Source: Tenacibaculum sp. 190130A14a
Lineage (GTDB): Bacteria; Bacteroidota; Bacteroidia; Flavobacteriales; Flavobacteriaceae
DNA length: 64,000 nt
Direction: 5' to 3'
Assembly (NCBI RefSeq): GCF_964048965.1
Contig: NZ_OZ040189.1
Coordinates: 3,414,501-3,478,500, forward strand
Part shown: positions 1 to 7,689 of the stretch, piece after piece
Numbering within the stretch: the first letter of the stretch is position 1
Layout: each line of letters starts with the position of its first letter
Made by a program: the position numbers and the translations under genes
Notes under the pieces: generated by a model
Databases searched by the model: none
Seen by the model: only the letters and a program-made list of their open reading frames with translations
What the model was told of the DNA's origin: nothing

Positions 1-1231
1 CGTCTTTTTGCACAATAAGATCTTCATTTTCATCTGCCTCTTCAATACTCTTTTTTAAATAAGGAATTGCTTCATTATACTCTTCTTTTAAAATATATGC
101 GTTTCCTATTTTATAGTTTATTTTTTGCGAGGTTATAGAGTCTACCAACGATTCTTTATCTTCTGTTTCTATGGTAATGCTGTTGGCTTCTTTTAAGCTT
201 TCTTTTCTTAAATCAATCTCGTCATCATATCTTCTAGCAGTGTTGTAATAGTCTGCTACCTTTTGTTGTTGATTCAATGATCTTCGTACGTTTTCTTTAA
301 AAGCTAAGTCTAAAGAATTTTTAAACAAGGAATCTGCTTTGGTCGTTTCTCCAAGTTTAGCATAGGTTTCTGCTAATTTGGAATTTAAATCTGTTATTTT
401 CGATTGTAAAGATCTTGTTTTAGCAATTTTTAAAGCAGCTTCATAATGTTCTTTGGCCTTCCTAAATTCAGTTAAGTTCATACTAACATCTCCTAATCCT
501 TCCAAAACAAGTAATCGATCGTATGTACTTAACTTTCCTTTTAAAGCTTTTGTATAACTTCGTTTAGCATCTCCGTTTTTTAAAGCCAATAATTGCGTTT
601 TCGCTAGTAACAGTTGTACTTTGTTATCATACACTTCTTTTAACGATGCTTTAAAGTTCTCTATAGCCAAATCGTATTGTTTCCAATAAGTGTATATCTC
701 TGCAAGCTCTTTAAACGAAACTGCTCTTCTTCGTTTGGTTTGACTTTCATCTAACATTTTCTCAACAAACGTTAAACTCTTATCCAAGTTTTTCTCTTTA
801 TGAAACTTTACAGAGTCGTAATAAACATTAAAAGCATCGGAAGCTTTTTTACTTTTAGAAGGTTTGTTCCTAGGGCTTGATAATTTTTTAAGACTGTATT
901 TTGACTTTTTATCTTCAATTCCTTCTACCGATATTTTTATATCTTCATTATCCTTTATAACATAATACACTGTATCAAAATCTGGATGCGTAACAATTAA
1001 TTCGTCGTTTGCTCTTGCCTTTATAATATATCGATCTTTCAAACTAGAAAACAAAAAGAGTTTCCCATTTACAGATACATTGGCGTTTTTAATTGGAAGG
1101 TTTGTATTCTCATCAATCACCTTCACTTTTATACTAAACACTCTCTCTGAACTACTTTCTTCTTGTGCCCAAATTGAAGATTGACTCCCTAATAACAAAA
1201 CTACTAGTATGTATAAAAATCTCTTCATCAT
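1..1231 (-). CDS. Exported TPR-repeat protein, probable sensor (3' end beyond window)
   Basis: Reading the minus strand from 1231 gives an open frame to the window edge, so the C-terminus is missing. Two ATGs lie in tandem (1231 and 1228); either gives a signal peptide ending near WAQ. Next comes a beta-rich segment of about 60 residues like a carboxypeptidase-regulatory domain (VKVIDENTNLPIKNANVSV), then a lysine-rich linker and a long helical run of tetratricopeptide repeats with recurring A-x-x-x-Y and A-L-x-x-x patterns. In Flavobacteriia this architecture usually continues into a membrane segment and a histidine kinase or a LytTR/LuxR DNA-binding domain; that part cannot be seen, so the sensor role is inference. 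The gene is divergent from the VWA gene at 1524, with a periodic direct-repeat array between them. Confidence 0.8.
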   Translation of the reverse strand, partial: MMKRFLYILVVLLLGSQSSIWAQEESSSERVFSIKVKVIDENTNLPIKNANVSVNGKLFLFSSLKDRYIIKARANDELIVTHPDFDTVYYVIKDNEDIKISVEGIEDKKSKYSLKKLSSPRNKPSKSKKASDAFNVYYDSVKFHKEKNLDKSLTFVEKMLDESQTKRRRAVSFKELAEIYTYWKQYDLAIENFKASLKEVYDNKVQLLLAKTQLLALKNGDAKRSYTKALKGKLSTYDRLLVLEGLGDVSMNLTEFRKAKEHYEAALKIAKTRSLQSKITDLNSKLAETYAKLGETTKADSLFKNSLDLAFKENVRRSLNQQQKVADYYNTARRYDDEIDLRKESLKEANSITIETEDKESLVDSITSQKINYKIGNAYILKEEYNEAIPYLKKSIEEADENEDLIVQKD

Positions 1232-1323
1232 TTTATTTTATTCATGTAAACATACACACAAAAAATCGGTTCAAAAAATGCAACTATCTGTAAAAGCCTA
1301 TACTTTACAACAAAAAACAACAC

Positions 1324-1373
1324 TTTACTCATTTTTACATCCTGTTTACTCACTCAATTGTTCTGTTTACTCA
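1324..1373. repeat. Three direct repeats of TTTACTCA at exact 21-bp period
   Basis: The octamer TTTACTCA occurs at 1324-1331, 1345-1352 and 1366-1373, so each start is 21 bp after the last, two helical turns. The flanks are partly conserved: copies two and three share CTG before the octamer. The array lies between divergent genes and next to candidate promoter elements on both strands. This layout is typical of binding sites for a dimeric or multimeric activator such as a LytTR-type regulator. The regulator is not identified. Confidence 0.7.
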
Positions 1374-1376
1374 TTC

Positions 1377-1411
1377 TTGGTTTTTTTAGAAAAAGGTTGG
1401 CCCTAGTTTTG
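1377..1411 (+). promoter_or_regulatory. Candidate promoter for the VWA gene
   Basis: TAGTTTTG at 1404-1411 matches the Bacteroidota -7 consensus TAnnTTTG. A TTG at 1377-1379 could serve as the -33 element, but the spacing (24 bp) is longer than usual, which fits an activator-dependent promoter. The third repeat of the array ends 3 bp before this TTG. The predicted leader to the ATG at 1524 is about 105 nt. Confidence 0.4.
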
Positions 1412-1523
1412 ATAATGTAATACAAAATGTAAGTCAAGAAATTATAAACACTTGCATGTAGTATTTGAAATTAATTAAATCATACCAAGCTTTTAATTAA
1501 ACAATAATTAAAAACCAAAAATT

Positions 1524-2651
1524 ATGAAAAATCATGTTTTAAAATTCAGTTTTCTATTTGCGTTCCTTATTTCTTTAGGAAGTTTTGCAAATACTCAGCC
1601 AATAAAAACGGTTAAAAAGCAAACTATTAAAGTAGCCTTATTATTAGATACAAGTAATAGTATGGATGGTTTAATAAACCAAGCAAAATCACAATTATGG
1701 GATATTGTAAACGAGCTATCATATGCAAAGTGCAATGGTATAAATCCGAATTTAAAAATTGCTTTGTATGAATACGGAAACGATCGTTTGTCATCGAGAG
1801 AAGGGTACATTCGTCAGGTATTACAGTTTACAAGCGATTTAGACGAAATTTCTGAACGTTTATTTTCTTTAACTACCAATGGTGGAAGCGAGTTTTGCGG
1901 ACAAGTAATTCAAACTTCATTAAATGAATTAGAATGGGGTAAAAACGAACGTGATTTAAAAATGATTTTTATTGCTGGTAACGAACCATTTACGCAAGGA
2001 AAAATTAATTATAAAGATGCAATTACCAACGCAAAAGAAAAAGATATTACCATTAACACTATATTTTGTGGAAACTATAACGATGGTATTTCTGGTATGT
2101 GGCAAGACGGTGCATATTTTGGAAATGGTGATTATATGACCATTAATCACAATAAAAACATTGTACATATCGTTACTCCTTATGACAGCGATATTATTAT
2201 TTTAAATAAAAAACTGAATAAAACGTATATCCATTATGGAAATGCTGGTTATTCTAAATATCAAAAACAAGCCCTACAAGATACTAATGCACAAGAAGTA
2301 GCAGAAGAAGTTGTAGTAAAGCGTGCTGTTAGTAAAAGCTCTAGATTGTACAATAATTCTTCTTGGGATTTGGTAGATGCATCGAAAGCTAAAAAAGTTG
2401 ACTATGCTAAGTTAAAAAAAGAGCAACTACCTAAACATTTACAAAATAAGTCTGCTAAAGAGATAAAAATCTATGTAGATAAAAAAAGTAATGAGCGTAA
2501 AGAAATTCAGAAAAAAATTCAAGAATTAAACAAAAAGCGCAAAGTATACATTGCTAAAAAGAAAAAAACAGATACTAAAAGTAATGAGTTAGAAAGTGTA
2601 ATGATAAAGGCTATTAAAAAACAAGCTAAAAAGAAAAACTACTCATGGTAA
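1524..2651 (+). CDS. Secreted von Willebrand factor type A domain protein
   Basis: A 375-residue exported protein. A signal peptide (about residues 1-22, ending SFA) precedes a VWA fold with the metal-binding MIDAS signature D42-T-S44-N-S46 and a threonine near residue 117 in the second MIDAS loop. The third MIDAS loop reads AGNEPF, so the usual aspartate is replaced by N/E. The last 90 residues are very rich in Lys and Glu and likely form a coiled coil. VWA domains bind protein partners through a bridging metal; the partner here is unknown. The gene stands alone, divergent from the TPR gene at 1231, and ends in a terminator shared with the converging glucosaminidase gene. Confidence 0.85.
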   Translation: MKNHVLKFSFLFAFLISLGSFANTQPIKTVKKQTIKVALLLDTSNSMDGLINQAKSQLWDIVNELSYAKCNGINPNLKIALYEYGNDRLSSREGYIRQVLQFTSDLDEISERLFSLTTNGGSEFCGQVIQTSLNELEWGKNERDLKMIFIAGNEPFTQGKINYKDAITNAKEKDITINTIFCGNYNDGISGMWQDGAYFGNGDYMTINHNKNIVHIVTPYDSDIIILNKKLNKTYIHYGNAGYSKYQKQALQDTNAQEVAEEVVVKRAVSKSSRLYNNSSWDLVDASKAKKVDYAKLKKEQLPKHLQNKSAKEIKIYVDKKSNERKEIQKKIQELNKKRKVYIAKKKKTDTKSNELESVMIKAIKKQAKKKNYSW

Positions 2652-2682
2652 GTAGAGTAGTTCTTAATTCAATTCAATTTTG

Positions 2683-2708
2683 AGAAGGAGGCAACTCCTT
2701 CTTTTTTA
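2683..2708. terminator. Bidirectional terminator between converging genes
   Basis: AGAAGGAG (2683-2690), a GCAA loop and CTCCTTCT (2695-2702) form a perfect 8-bp stem followed by a T-run on the plus strand. It sits 31 bp after the VWA stop and abuts the stop codon of the minus-strand gene. Confidence 0.75.
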
Positions 2709-3503
2709 TTTTACCAATAAATCTTGTCCAATACTAATTGTATTATCTTTTAATCCGTTGGCATCTTTTAATCGTTTTACCGATATATTATGTTTTCTTG
2801 CAATAGAATACAACGTATCTCCTTTTTGAACTTTGTAGTATGAGTTATTGCTTACCACCACTTTGGTATTCTTCTTACCTCTTTTTGGGATTCTATCGTA
2901 CTTGTAAAGTTCGTACTTATGAATAAGTGCTATTAATTTTTGAGGGTATTTTCTATCTGTTGCGTATCCTGCTTTTTTTAATCCGTACGCCCATCCTTTA
3001 TAATCGGTATGACGTAGTCTAAACAAACTAGCATATCTTTTACGCGTTAATAAGAATTGCGAGTGATCTTCATAAGAAGATTCTGGATATTTATACTTTC
3101 TAAAACACTCTCCTTTTTCATCATCATCGTGCGTTACACTCTTTCCTTTCCATCCTCGATGGCATTTAATTCCGAAGTGATTGTTGGAACGCACTGCTAG
3201 CGGACTTCTTCCACTACCCGATTCTAAAATTCCTTGTGCCAAGGTAATACTTGCTGGAATTTTATGTTCGTGCATTTTTTTAACCGCAATAGGAGCAAAT
3301 TTTAAAATATAATCTTCTGTATTGTTAATTGTGGTTTTTGTTTTTCTTTTTACCTGTTCTATTTGAACAATCTCTGGCTTTTTTTCTACCTCTTCTTTAA
3401 CAACAACTTTTTTAGGTTGCGAGGTTACCACACGCTTACTCGTATCGCAACTTGTTAGTCCTAATAAAGTAACTACTAAAAATAAACCTACATATAATCT
3501 CAT
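2706..3503 (-). CDS. LysM-domain glucosaminidase lipoprotein (peptidoglycan hydrolase)
   Basis: A 265-residue lipoprotein: the N-terminal hydrophobic stretch ends in a lipobox LTSC with Cys19. Residues about 65-205 match the endo-beta-N-acetylglucosaminidase (FlgJ C-terminal/AcmA) family, with the catalytic glutamate in GILESGSG (Glu94) and the family block NNHFGIKC. A single C-terminal LysM domain (about 222-265, VQKGDTLYSIARKHNIS) binds glycan. It should cleave the glycan backbone of peptidoglycan in the periplasm, for remodelling or separation. Its start codon overlaps the stop of the upstream PLP-enzyme gene by one base (TAATG), so the two are co-transcribed. Confidence 0.9.
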   Translation of the reverse strand: MRLYVGLFLVVTLLGLTSCDTSKRVVTSQPKKVVVKEEVEKKPEIVQIEQVKRKTKTTINNTEDYILKFAPIAVKKMHEHKIPASITLAQGILESGSGRSPLAVRSNNHFGIKCHRGWKGKSVTHDDDEKGECFRKYKYPESSYEDHSQFLLTRKRYASLFRLRHTDYKGWAYGLKKAGYATDRKYPQKLIALIHKYELYKYDRIPKRGKKNTKVVVSNNSYYKVQKGDTLYSIARKHNISVKRLKDANGLKDNTISIGQDLLVK

Positions 3504-4444
3504 TAAATCTGTATTAATTCTTGATTCTTATTTTTCAACTTTTGGTTTACACCAGCAACACCCTGTAAACCTCCTGTATGAATTGCTAAAATTTTACTTC
3601 CTCTATCAAATTGATTTTCTTCAATCAGCTTTAAAATTCCGTACAACATTTTTCCTGTATAAATAGGATCTAGAGGAATATTTGTTGCTGCTTTAAATTC
3701 ATTTATAAAACGGATAAGTTCTGGAGTATATTTTCCATAGCCTCCAAAGTGAAAATTAGTTTGTAAACTCCAATGATCGTTCCTTTTTACAAATGGTTGT
3801 ATTTCTGAAGTTAAAAAATCTCCTTTTAACGCAGGAAACCCAATTATTTTTTGATGTTCTTTTACCGAATTTATCAATCCAGCAATGGTTCCTCCAGTAC
3901 CTACAGCACAACAAATATAATTGAATTTTTCATCTTCAAAAGTTACAATTTCTTGGCATCCTTGTACCGCCAAATTATTGGTTCCTCCTTCAGGCACCAA
4001 ATAAAAACTCCCAAACTCTTCTTTGAGTTGTTTTATAAATACTTCTGAGGTTTTATTTCGGTATGCTTCTCTCGATACAAACTTTAATTGCATTCCGTTA
4101 TCAACCGCATGTTTTAAGGTTGTATTTCCTGCAAGTGTACGTTCTAAATCTTTCCCTAATTCATCTCCACGAATAATTCCAATGGTTTTAAAACCAGCTA
4201 TGTTACCCGCAGTAGCTGTAGCAGCGATATGATTGGAATACGCCCCTCCAAAGGTTAATAAAGTGCTGTGCTTTTCTTCTTGCGCTTTGGCAATATTATA
4301 CTTGAGTTTTCTAAACTTATTGCCCGATACAAAAGGATGAATGCTATCTTCTCTCTTTATCCACAATTCAATTCCCTTTTCTTTTAAAAGAGGTAACTGA
4401 ACGGGTTGATTTATGGGAGTAGGTATTTCTAACTGAAAAAGCAT
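3503..4444 (-). CDS. PLP-dependent ACC deaminase / D-cysteine desulfhydrase family protein
   Basis: A 313-residue fold-type II PLP enzyme. The block SGNKFRKLKYN carries the Schiff-base lysine (Lys43) as in 1-aminocyclopropane-1-carboxylate deaminase and D-cysteine desulfhydrase. GGAYSNH and GTGGTIAGL are the substrate-loop and phosphate-binding segments. The family releases ammonia and a 2-keto acid from D-cysteine, ACC or similar amino acids; the sequence does not allow a choice of substrate, and in marine Flavobacteriia D-amino acid breakdown is most likely. It forms a two-gene unit with the glucosaminidase, which could tie it to turnover of D-amino acids from cell wall, but that link is inference. 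Confidence 0.85.
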   Translation of the reverse strand: MLFQLEIPTPINQPVQLPLLKEKGIELWIKREDSIHPFVSGNKFRKLKYNIAKAQEEKHSTLLTFGGAYSNHIAATATAGNIAGFKTIGIIRGDELGKDLERTLAGNTTLKHAVDNGMQLKFVSREAYRNKTSEVFIKQLKEEFGSFYLVPEGGTNNLAVQGCQEIVTFEDEKFNYICCAVGTGGTIAGLINSVKEHQKIIGFPALKGDFLTSEIQPFVKRNDHWSLQTNFHFGGYGKYTPELIRFINEFKAATNIPLDPIYTGKMLYGILKLIEENQFDRGSKILAIHTGGLQGVAGVNQKLKNKNQELIQI

Positions 4445-4475
4445 TGCTTATAATTAATGCTACAAAAGTAAGAGT

Positions 4476-5357
4476 TTAATTAATTTCTAACTTATAGCCT
4501 ACCCCATGAATATTGGTAATTTTAATGGAAGCATCGTCTTTTAGTTTTTTACGTAGTTTAGAGATATAGGTATCTAAACTTCTACCAACAATAACCCCAT
4601 TGTCTTCCCATACTTTTTTGGTGAGTTCTTCCCTTTTTACAATCTCGTTAGGTTTACTAATAAAAATTGCAAGCAATTCACATTCTTTTTTAGATAAATT
4701 AATCTCTACAGCCTGTTTTACAAGCTTGTTTTGATCTGGGTAAAACTCAAATATCCCTAAGGTTTGAATATCTTCTGAAGTCTCCGCTGCCACATCTTTT
4801 TTATTCCTAGTTCTTAGAAAAACAAAAACGCCAATGAACAGTAACACTAGTAAAGCTCCATACAAAATCAAAGGTTGTGAAGTTGCCAATTGTTTTTGTA
4901 AAAACTGAATCTCAATCACATAACAGGCAGTTGGTAACAACCTACCTCTACAAGGAATGATAGAGTTTTCCTCAGTCCTTTTCATTTCATAACTATATAC
5001 CACCTCTTTATTGGTACAATCTTTAACCTCTAAAATATAGTTGGTTGAAAAATTTGCTTTGGTAAAATTCCTATTAACGATAGCCACCAAACTATCTGGG
5101 TTTATTTCTAGGTGGTTTTGAAAACTTAATTGATAAGTGTTTTGGTCTTGTTCTTTTACAGGCAATACCAACGAAGTAATGTCTTGAGCATTGAGTAATA
5201 ATTCGTGCCCAATACTACGTATAGACACTTTTGCTCTTTCTGAAAAAGTATTGGATTTACTACATGACACTGCTATAAGCAGTATTAAAAACACATTGAT
5301 ATTTAAAAAAAACTTCTTGCACATACAACTTACAAATATCAGGCTTTTTATATTCAT
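4476..5357 (-). CDS. Membrane-anchored winged-helix (OmpR-type) transcriptional regulator
   Basis: A one-component regulator. The ATG at 5357 is preferred because an upstream in-frame ATG at 5465 would add a basic, non-export N-terminus; the ATG at 5324 is also possible. The protein has an N-terminal export signal or lipobox-like segment (LLIAVSCS), a periplasmic region of about 120 residues, one transmembrane helix (about 162-181 of 293) and a C-terminal winged helix (about 200-293) with LSKKECELL and RSLDTYISKLRKKL followed by the wing NIHGVGYKL. This is the DNA-binding domain of OmpR-like response regulators with no receiver, so a periplasmic signal probably acts directly through the membrane. 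Its targets are unknown; it is divergent from the MORN-like gene at 5526. Confidence 0.85.
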   Translation of the reverse strand: MNIKSLIFVSCMCKKFFLNINVFLILLIAVSCSKSNTFSERAKVSIRSIGHELLLNAQDITSLVLPVKEQDQNTYQLSFQNHLEINPDSLVAIVNRNFTKANFSTNYILEVKDCTNKEVVYSYEMKRTEENSIIPCRGRLLPTACYVIEIQFLQKQLATSQPLILYGALLVLLFIGVFVFLRTRNKKDVAAETSEDIQTLGIFEFYPDQNKLVKQAVEINLSKKECELLAIFISKPNEIVKREELTKKVWEDNGVIVGRSLDTYISKLRKKLKDDASIKITNIHGVGYKLEIN

Positions 5358-5525
5358 TTTTAGTTCGTTGACACTTCTTTTACACTTTTTTGACATTTGT
5401 ACAACCCAATAAATTATTGAAAGCTGATATTTTAAGATTAATACAAATTCTAACTTTAAATCCAATACTATATGTAGAAAGCCAGCTTTTAATTAATTTT
5501 ACGAAAAAAAGATAGATTAATTCAT

Positions 5526-6077
5526 ATGAAAAAGAAAGCATGGTTATTAGTATTAATTACAATTTTCTTCAACAGTTATTTAACCGCTCAACACAGTGAA
5601 AAAATCAATAAGTTAATTTCTAACTTAAAACCAATTGACTCTGTTTCCGTTAATAAAAAATATAGAAATGGAGACAAAAAAGAAATTGGTAATTATAGAG
5701 TTTTCGAATTGAACAACTATGAATATCATCTGCGTACAGGGAAATACTTCACCTATTATCCTGGCAATAAAATATTGGCAGAAATTACTTATGATAATTT
5801 CGGTATAGCTTTAGAATGGAAACTATATGATGGACTTGGTAATTTATTGGAAGAGTTTAAAACAATATCTATTGATACCCAAATAAACAATCCGGAGAAG
5901 CTTTTAACCAATTTCGATTTAATTGATATAGTACGAGAAGAAAAAAAATATAGATTTTCAGATAAGATATGTGGTTGGTTTTTATTCAAGGAAGGTAAAA
6001 AACTCAATGGTAAAAAAATTGAAGAATGGAAAAAGTACTATCCAAATGGAGACATCAAAAAAGTCAAAGTTTATTAA
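5526..6077 (+). CDS. Exported MORN-like repeat protein of unknown function
   Basis: A 183-residue protein with a signal peptide (about 1-21, ending LTAQ). The mature part has repeating short beta-hairpin units with Tyr/Gly/Asn turns (KKYRNGDKKEIGNY, GKYFTYYPGNKILAE, WKKYYPNGDIKKVKVY). These resemble the MORN_2/YwqK family that Bacteroidota carry in many copies. No catalytic motif is visible. It starts the accessory plus-strand stretch and is followed by a palindromic repeat. Function is unknown. Confidence 0.7.
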   Translation: MKKKAWLLVLITIFFNSYLTAQHSEKINKLISNLKPIDSVSVNKKYRNGDKKEIGNYRVFELNNYEYHLRTGKYFTYYPGNKILAEITYDNFGIALEWKLYDGLGNLLEEFKTISIDTQINNPEKLLTNFDLIDIVREEKKYRFSDKICGWFLFKEGKKLNGKKIEEWKKYYPNGDIKKVKVY

Positions 6078-6413
6078 ACTGAAAATGACTTAACCTAAAA
6101 AAGTATCTAGAATTCCCAACAAACAGATTGCTTCGTTACACTCGCAATGACGCTACTTAACGTCATTACGAACGAAGCAACGCGCAATGAAGTAATCTGC
6201 CTTTTTAGAACTCCCAACAAACAGTTTACTTCATTACACTCGCAACAATATATCAATTATCAAAAATTACAATTACCCAAAAAACATTTTTTAAAATATG
6301 GGTAGCTATAATTCTTACCGTTTGTTTTTAAATATGTTTGAACAATCAAAAACTACAACTCTCTACTTACCCTCTAAAAAATTAAACACGTAAAACCTTA
6401 AACATACATTAAA
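6078..6413. other. 336-bp non-coding gap containing a palindromic repeat
   Basis: I see no coding frame here. The left half holds the repeat described at 6106-6245. The remainder (6246-6413) is AT-rich and must contain the promoter for the lipoprotein gene at 6414, but no clear TAnnTTTG element stands out. Confidence 0.6.
6106..6245. repeat. Palindromic intergenic repeat with flanking direct copies
   Basis: A direct repeat begins at about 6110 (GAATTCCCAACAAACAGATT) and again at about 6208 (GAACTCCCAACAAACAGTTT), each continuing as CTTCRTTACACTCGCAA. Between them is an imperfect palindrome: CAGATTGCTTCGTT at 6124 pairs with a segment ending GTAATCTG at 6198, and AATGACG (6146-6152) pairs with CGTCATT further right. 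Nearby words CGTCATTACGAACGAAGCAA and GCAATGA are typical of a dispersed intergenic repeat known in many flavobacterial genomes. It could fold in RNA or be a MITE/REP-like element; no transposase is present. Confidence 0.65.
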
Positions 6414-6764
6414 ATGAAAAATTCAAAATCAATTTTAGCAGTTGTTTCAATCATTTTTACTTTTTCTTTATTACTAAGTTGTAATAATGAAATGGAATCA
6501 TTTAAACAGGATGAATTATCACCAATAATTCAAAAAATAACGAAGGATAATGTTATTGAAATAAGCCTTACTAAAAACGGAAAAATAGTATACTCCGAAA
6601 AAGACGGATTCGAAGAGGGCTTCTCTACAAAAATGGAACCAGGTGACATACTGTGTAAAGGGTCAGGTCTCCCTTTTGCCAAATGTGTTAGAAAAAACCT
6701 AGACAACGGAAAAACTATGAAACTATACAAAAACGGCGATGTTTATTACGCTGAAGAAATGTAG
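6414..6764 (+). CDS. Small lipoprotein of unknown function
   Basis: A 116-residue protein with a lipoprotein signal ending LLLSC (Cys23). The mature part is short, mostly polar and rich in Lys, Glu and Gly, with KNGKIVYSEKDG and LYKNGDVYYAEEM, which look like two beta-hairpin units similar to MORN-like strands. Two cysteines in the middle (DILCKGSG and FAKCVRK) could form a disulfide. I recognise no family. It lies alone between two non-coding gaps in the accessory stretch. Confidence 0.6.
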   Translation: MKNSKSILAVVSIIFTFSLLLSCNNEMESFKQDELSPIIQKITKDNVIEISLTKNGKIVYSEKDGFEEGFSTKMEPGDILCKGSGLPFAKCVRKNLDNGKTMKLYKNGDVYYAEEM

Positions 6765-7269
6765 TAGCATAAAAGATGCTATTTAAAAAGTAAAAACCCA
6801 TTATTGAAGAATCTCGCGGAGGAAATAATTAGATTACTTAACTAACAAAACACTAGCACCTAACAACATAAAAAACAACCTATTAAGTACAAGACATCAA
6901 AGTTTTGCATTTTTTTATTACTCTGGTTTTGACAATGAAAGTATAGAATTCTAAAAAATTGCTTTTCATATACTACACCGTTCCAAACCTCCACACTCCA
7001 TTTCCTAGTTTAAAATAAAAGCTTACTTTTATGCTATGAATATAAAACTAAGTGAAAAGAGAAAATTGAAATAGCTAAAACACTTAAAAAGAGTGTCTTG
7101 ATAATGAATTAATTGCTAAAAACACTGGTTTATCTCTTGAAGAAGTAGAAAAATTAAGAGTCCGAAAAAAATAGCGCTGTTGCCTAAGAAGGCTGAAAAA
7201 CTAAAAAAATTGCATACTTATAAAAAATCAACGTTTCTTAACTGAAACTATTATTCATAGTTTTTTAAA
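6765..7269. other. 505-bp gap with a decayed gene fragment
   Basis: No intact gene was found. 6765-7035 is AT-rich with frequent stops in all frames and no recognisable structure. 7059-7174 holds the C-terminal fragment of an Rpn/transposase-like gene described separately. 7175-7269 should include the promoter of the next lipoprotein gene. Confidence 0.55.
7059..7174 (+). pseudogene. Remnant of an Rpn / PD-(D/E)XK transposase-family C-terminus
   Basis: Frame one (from 7059) reads EKIEIAKTLKKSV. After a frameshift near 7095 the next frame reads LDNELIAKNTGLSLEEVEKL and then a stop at 7172-7174. Joined, these match the conserved helical tail of the Rpn family (recombination-promoting nuclease, PD-(D/E)XK, also annotated as transposase), whose proteins end in E-I-A-K-x-L-K-x-G-x-x-x-E-x-I-A-x-x-T-G-L-S-x-E-E-I-x-x-L. 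The catalytic domain is absent upstream. It is a decayed relic. Confidence 0.6.
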
Positions 7270-7614
7270 ATGAGAAAACTAACTTTAATATTGATTACCT
7301 TAACAATAATTGCTAGTTGTAAAGTAGTAGAGATTACTGATATTGAAAAACGTTACCTAATTTCAGGCAAAGGAAATAATAAATTCTATTTAATAGATTT
7401 TATTAAAGAAAATCAAGATAATGAAAAATTGGGTGAAATCCCTTCTGTTATTCTTAACGGTGAAGTAATAACATATCATTACAAAGAAGAACACGAAAAA
7501 ATTTTGATTACCAAAAAAGAAATTAAACGAATTGAAATTATGGAATCTAAAAAGAGCATCCCTTTATATGGAAGTGCAGGAAAGTATGGTGTAATCATGA
7601 TTTACACTTATTGA
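7270..7614 (+). CDS. Small lipoprotein with TonB-plug-like C-terminal motif
   Basis: A 114-residue protein with a lipobox IIASC (Cys17). The C-terminal half has the order typical of the end of a TonB-dependent receptor plug domain: a predicted beta strand (IKRIEIMESKKSIPLYG), then S-A-G-K-Y-G-V-I-M-I-Y-T-Y, which resembles the plug motif A-x-x-Y-G-x-x-G-x-x-G-V-I-x-I-x-T. No barrel follows, so it is not a receptor. Stand-alone plug-like modules occur in Bacteroidota lipoproteins with unknown partners. Function is unknown; the motif match is by eye. Confidence 0.6.
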   Translation: MRKLTLILITLTIIASCKVVEITDIEKRYLISGKGNNKFYLIDFIKENQDNEKLGEIPSVILNGEVITYHYKEEHEKILITKKEIKRIEIMESKKSIPLYGSAGKYGVIMIYTY

Positions 7615-7689
7615 TTCTAAAATATGTTTAGAACAAGTTAAACAAATCTAAATTAAAAAGGATTTAAAGTATCGAAAAACACTCCTCCA

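Noticed and set aside
1209..1406. A 65-codon plus-strand frame across the divergent gap
   Set aside because: It overlaps the start of the TPR gene on the other strand and its apparent internal repeat (YSFL, YSL, YSFL) is only the 21-bp DNA repeat translated in a fixed frame.
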